A DNA stretch of 15,053 nucleotides from Candidatus Acetothermia bacterium (GTDB taxonomy: Bacteria > Bipolaricaulota > Bipolaricaulia > Bipolaricaulales > Bipolaricaulaceae), in contig PUMC01000001.1 of assembly GCA_003552425.1 (NCBI GenBank), positions 1 to 15,053 on the forward strand. Reading direction: 5' to 3'. The position numbers and the translations under genes were made by a program. Shown one piece after another: positions 14,516 to 15,053 of the stretch. The notes under the pieces are model-generated. The model was not told where the DNA came from. It did not search any database and saw only the letters and a program-made list of their open reading frames with translations. Position 1 is the stretch's first letter. Every line of letters starts with the position of its first letter.

Positions 14516-14743
14516 CGGGCCAACCCATATGCCTCGCAGCTGATGAGCGCCCTGGAACGCGACATCCCTGACCTTTGGGACAACGTCCGCCAAGGCGGGC
14601 TCGCCTCGATGCTCCGCTGGCTCAACGAGCACGTGCACCGCTACGGTGCAACCCTCAAACCGGAGGAGCTCATCGAGAAGGCCACCGGAAGCCCACCCAG
14701 CGCCGAGCCGTTCATCGCGCACCTGAACGAGCGCTACGAGTAG
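14516..14743 (+). pseudogene. C-terminal remnant of an M32 carboxypeptidase (carboxypeptidase Taq)
   Basis: Immediately after the TldE stop the same frame stays open for 75 codons and reads like the last part of M32 metallocarboxypeptidases. It includes ANPYASQLMSALERDIPDLW, then a GLASMLRWLNEHVHRYG block and EELIEKATGSPPSAEPFIAHL near its end. The M32 C-terminus has the same GNLYAAQ-like helix and the E-H-V/I-H-R-x-G, P-x-E-L-I-x-x-A-T-G and S-x-x-P-F patterns. An intact member is about 500 residues with an HExxH zinc site; none of that is present here or upstream. The similarity starts before the first ATG (14543), with no ribosome site there, so this is most likely a truncated gene fragment rather than a small gene. 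A new fusion or an assembly junction are other explanations. Confidence 0.65.
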
Positions 14744-14806
14744 GGGCGTAACTTGTGTGCGCCCCTGGGCGTAACCCGTGTGCGCCCGGACCCGTGTGCG
14801 CCCGGA
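14744..14806. repeat. Tandem repeats of a GTGTGCGCCC hairpin unit
   Basis: GGGCGTAAC-TT-GTGTGCGCCC occurs at 14744-14764, followed by CT, then GGGCGTAAC-CC-GTGTGCGCCC at 14767-14787. A shortened copy CCCGTGTGCGCCC is at 14791-14803, followed by GGA. Each full unit can fold with GGGCG/CGCCC arms, and the first stem extends to seven bases (AGGGGCG 14742-14748 with CGCCCCT 14760-14766). This sits just after the carboxypeptidase remnant, where a terminator would be expected, but no T-tract follows. Confidence 0.6.
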
Positions 14807-14824
14807 CCCGCCACCATCCTCGTG

Positions 14825-14931
14825 GTCAGCGATCCCGTCAAGGCGGAGCAACGTCCGCCGCCCAAGGGTCGCCCGTCAGCACTGGTCGGCGTTTCTTACC
14901 GTACGCTCCGTCCGTCATGACGATCGCTGAC
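14825..14931. repeat. Imperfect inverted repeat with internal hairpins, possible structured RNA or mobile scar
   Basis: GTCAGCGATC (14825-14834) and GATCGCTGAC (14922-14931) are perfect 10-base inverted arms. After a two-base bulge the stem extends with GTCA (14837-14840) and TGAC (14918-14921). Inside, GGCGGA (14842-14847) pairs with TCCGCC (14854-14859). This matches no RNA family I know (not SRP, RNase P or tmRNA), and no coding frame here is convincing. Confidence 0.4.
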
Positions 14932-15002
14932 TGTGTAGGGAGGATTCGCAGGACATCGGTCTGCCCTGGAGCATCAGAGCCGACGGGGCTTCAGGAGGCG
15001 GG

Positions 15003-15053
15003 ATGCTCACCCTGATGGTCTTGCACTACCTCTGTGAGATGGGACCCCACATC
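15003..15053 (+). CDS. Possible 5' end of an unidentified gene at the right edge
   Basis: Seventeen codons beginning with ATG at 15003 and open to the window end (starting MLTLMVLHYL). An AGGAGG at 14993-14998 gives a strong ribosome site four bases ahead. The same frame is open back to a stop at 14928-14930, so an earlier non-ATG start or a longer fragment is possible. Too short to assign. Confidence 0.4.
   Translation, partial: MLTLMVLHYLCEMGPHI

Larger units (their letters stand above)
14744..15002. other. Non-coding stretch (259 bases)
   Basis: Apart from the tandem units and the inverted repeat I see no gene here. The open frames are low-complexity Pro/Cys/Arg-rich translations with no ribosome site. 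A plus-strand frame open from 14931 into the ORF at 15003 has protein-like composition, but no usual start codon occurs before 15003. Confidence 0.5.

Noticed and set aside
14819..14920. Minus-strand 26-codon ORF (starting MTDGAYG) as a small gene
   Set aside because: No ribosome site and no promoter, and the inverted repeat explains the sequence better.
1..15053. CRISPR array, tRNA, rRNA or complete insertion sequence
   Set aside because: No regularly spaced repeats, tRNA-like cloverleaf or rRNA sequence, and no transposase-like frame was seen on either strand.

Overview
The window is compact, GC-rich bacterial DNA with short intergenic gaps, repeated ATGA/GTGA stop-start overlaps, Shine-Dalgarno sites on most operon genes and sigma70-like promoters (17-bp spacers). 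Both ABC solute-binding proteins have plain signal peptides with no lipobox cysteine. That fits a diderm with a periplasm better than a monoderm. No phylum marker is present. A GC-rich uncultured thermophile or anaerobe group such as Bipolaricaulota is a guess only.

Region 1 (1-6986) is a divergent locus built around an Lrp/AsnC-type regulator at 2130-2693. Leftwards run a PanB family hydroxymethyltransferase, a TIM-barrel-like protein resembling those annotated as U32 peptidases, and the start of a glutamine synthetase family protein cut by the window edge. Rightwards, co-directional with the regulator, are a peptide/nickel-type solute-binding protein, two DppB/DppC-type permeases and a DUF1028 Ntn-hydrolase-like protein. 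No ATPase is present for this importer. The 9-bp inverted repeat at 2066-2090 overlaps the rightward -35 box and is a good candidate operator. Together these genes look like an amino-acid- or peptide-responsive uptake and metabolism module that I cannot match to a named pathway.

Region 2 (6952-8884) holds a glycine-rich membrane or secreted protein and Maf (nucleotide pyrophosphatase), both leftward, then a histone-deacetylase-family amidohydrolase rightward. The Maf and HDAC-family start codons share the same CATG. The HDAC-family gene appears to be leaderless.

Region 3 (8844-9717), leftward, holds a secreted protein with a Cys-Gly-Asp-Pro repeat tail. It is preceded, one base away, by a 24-residue tryptophan-rich microprotein with its own promoter and ribosome site.

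Region 4 (9783-14743), rightward, is one operon with overlapping or adjoining genes. It encodes an NMT1/nitrate-sulfonate-type solute-binding protein (apparently leaderless), ATPase, permease, NAD kinase and a TldE/PmbA-like protein. A 75-codon C-terminal remnant of an M32 carboxypeptidase follows. Region 5 (14744-15053) is mostly non-coding: tandem hairpin repeats, a long imperfect inverted repeat and the possible start of another gene at the right edge.
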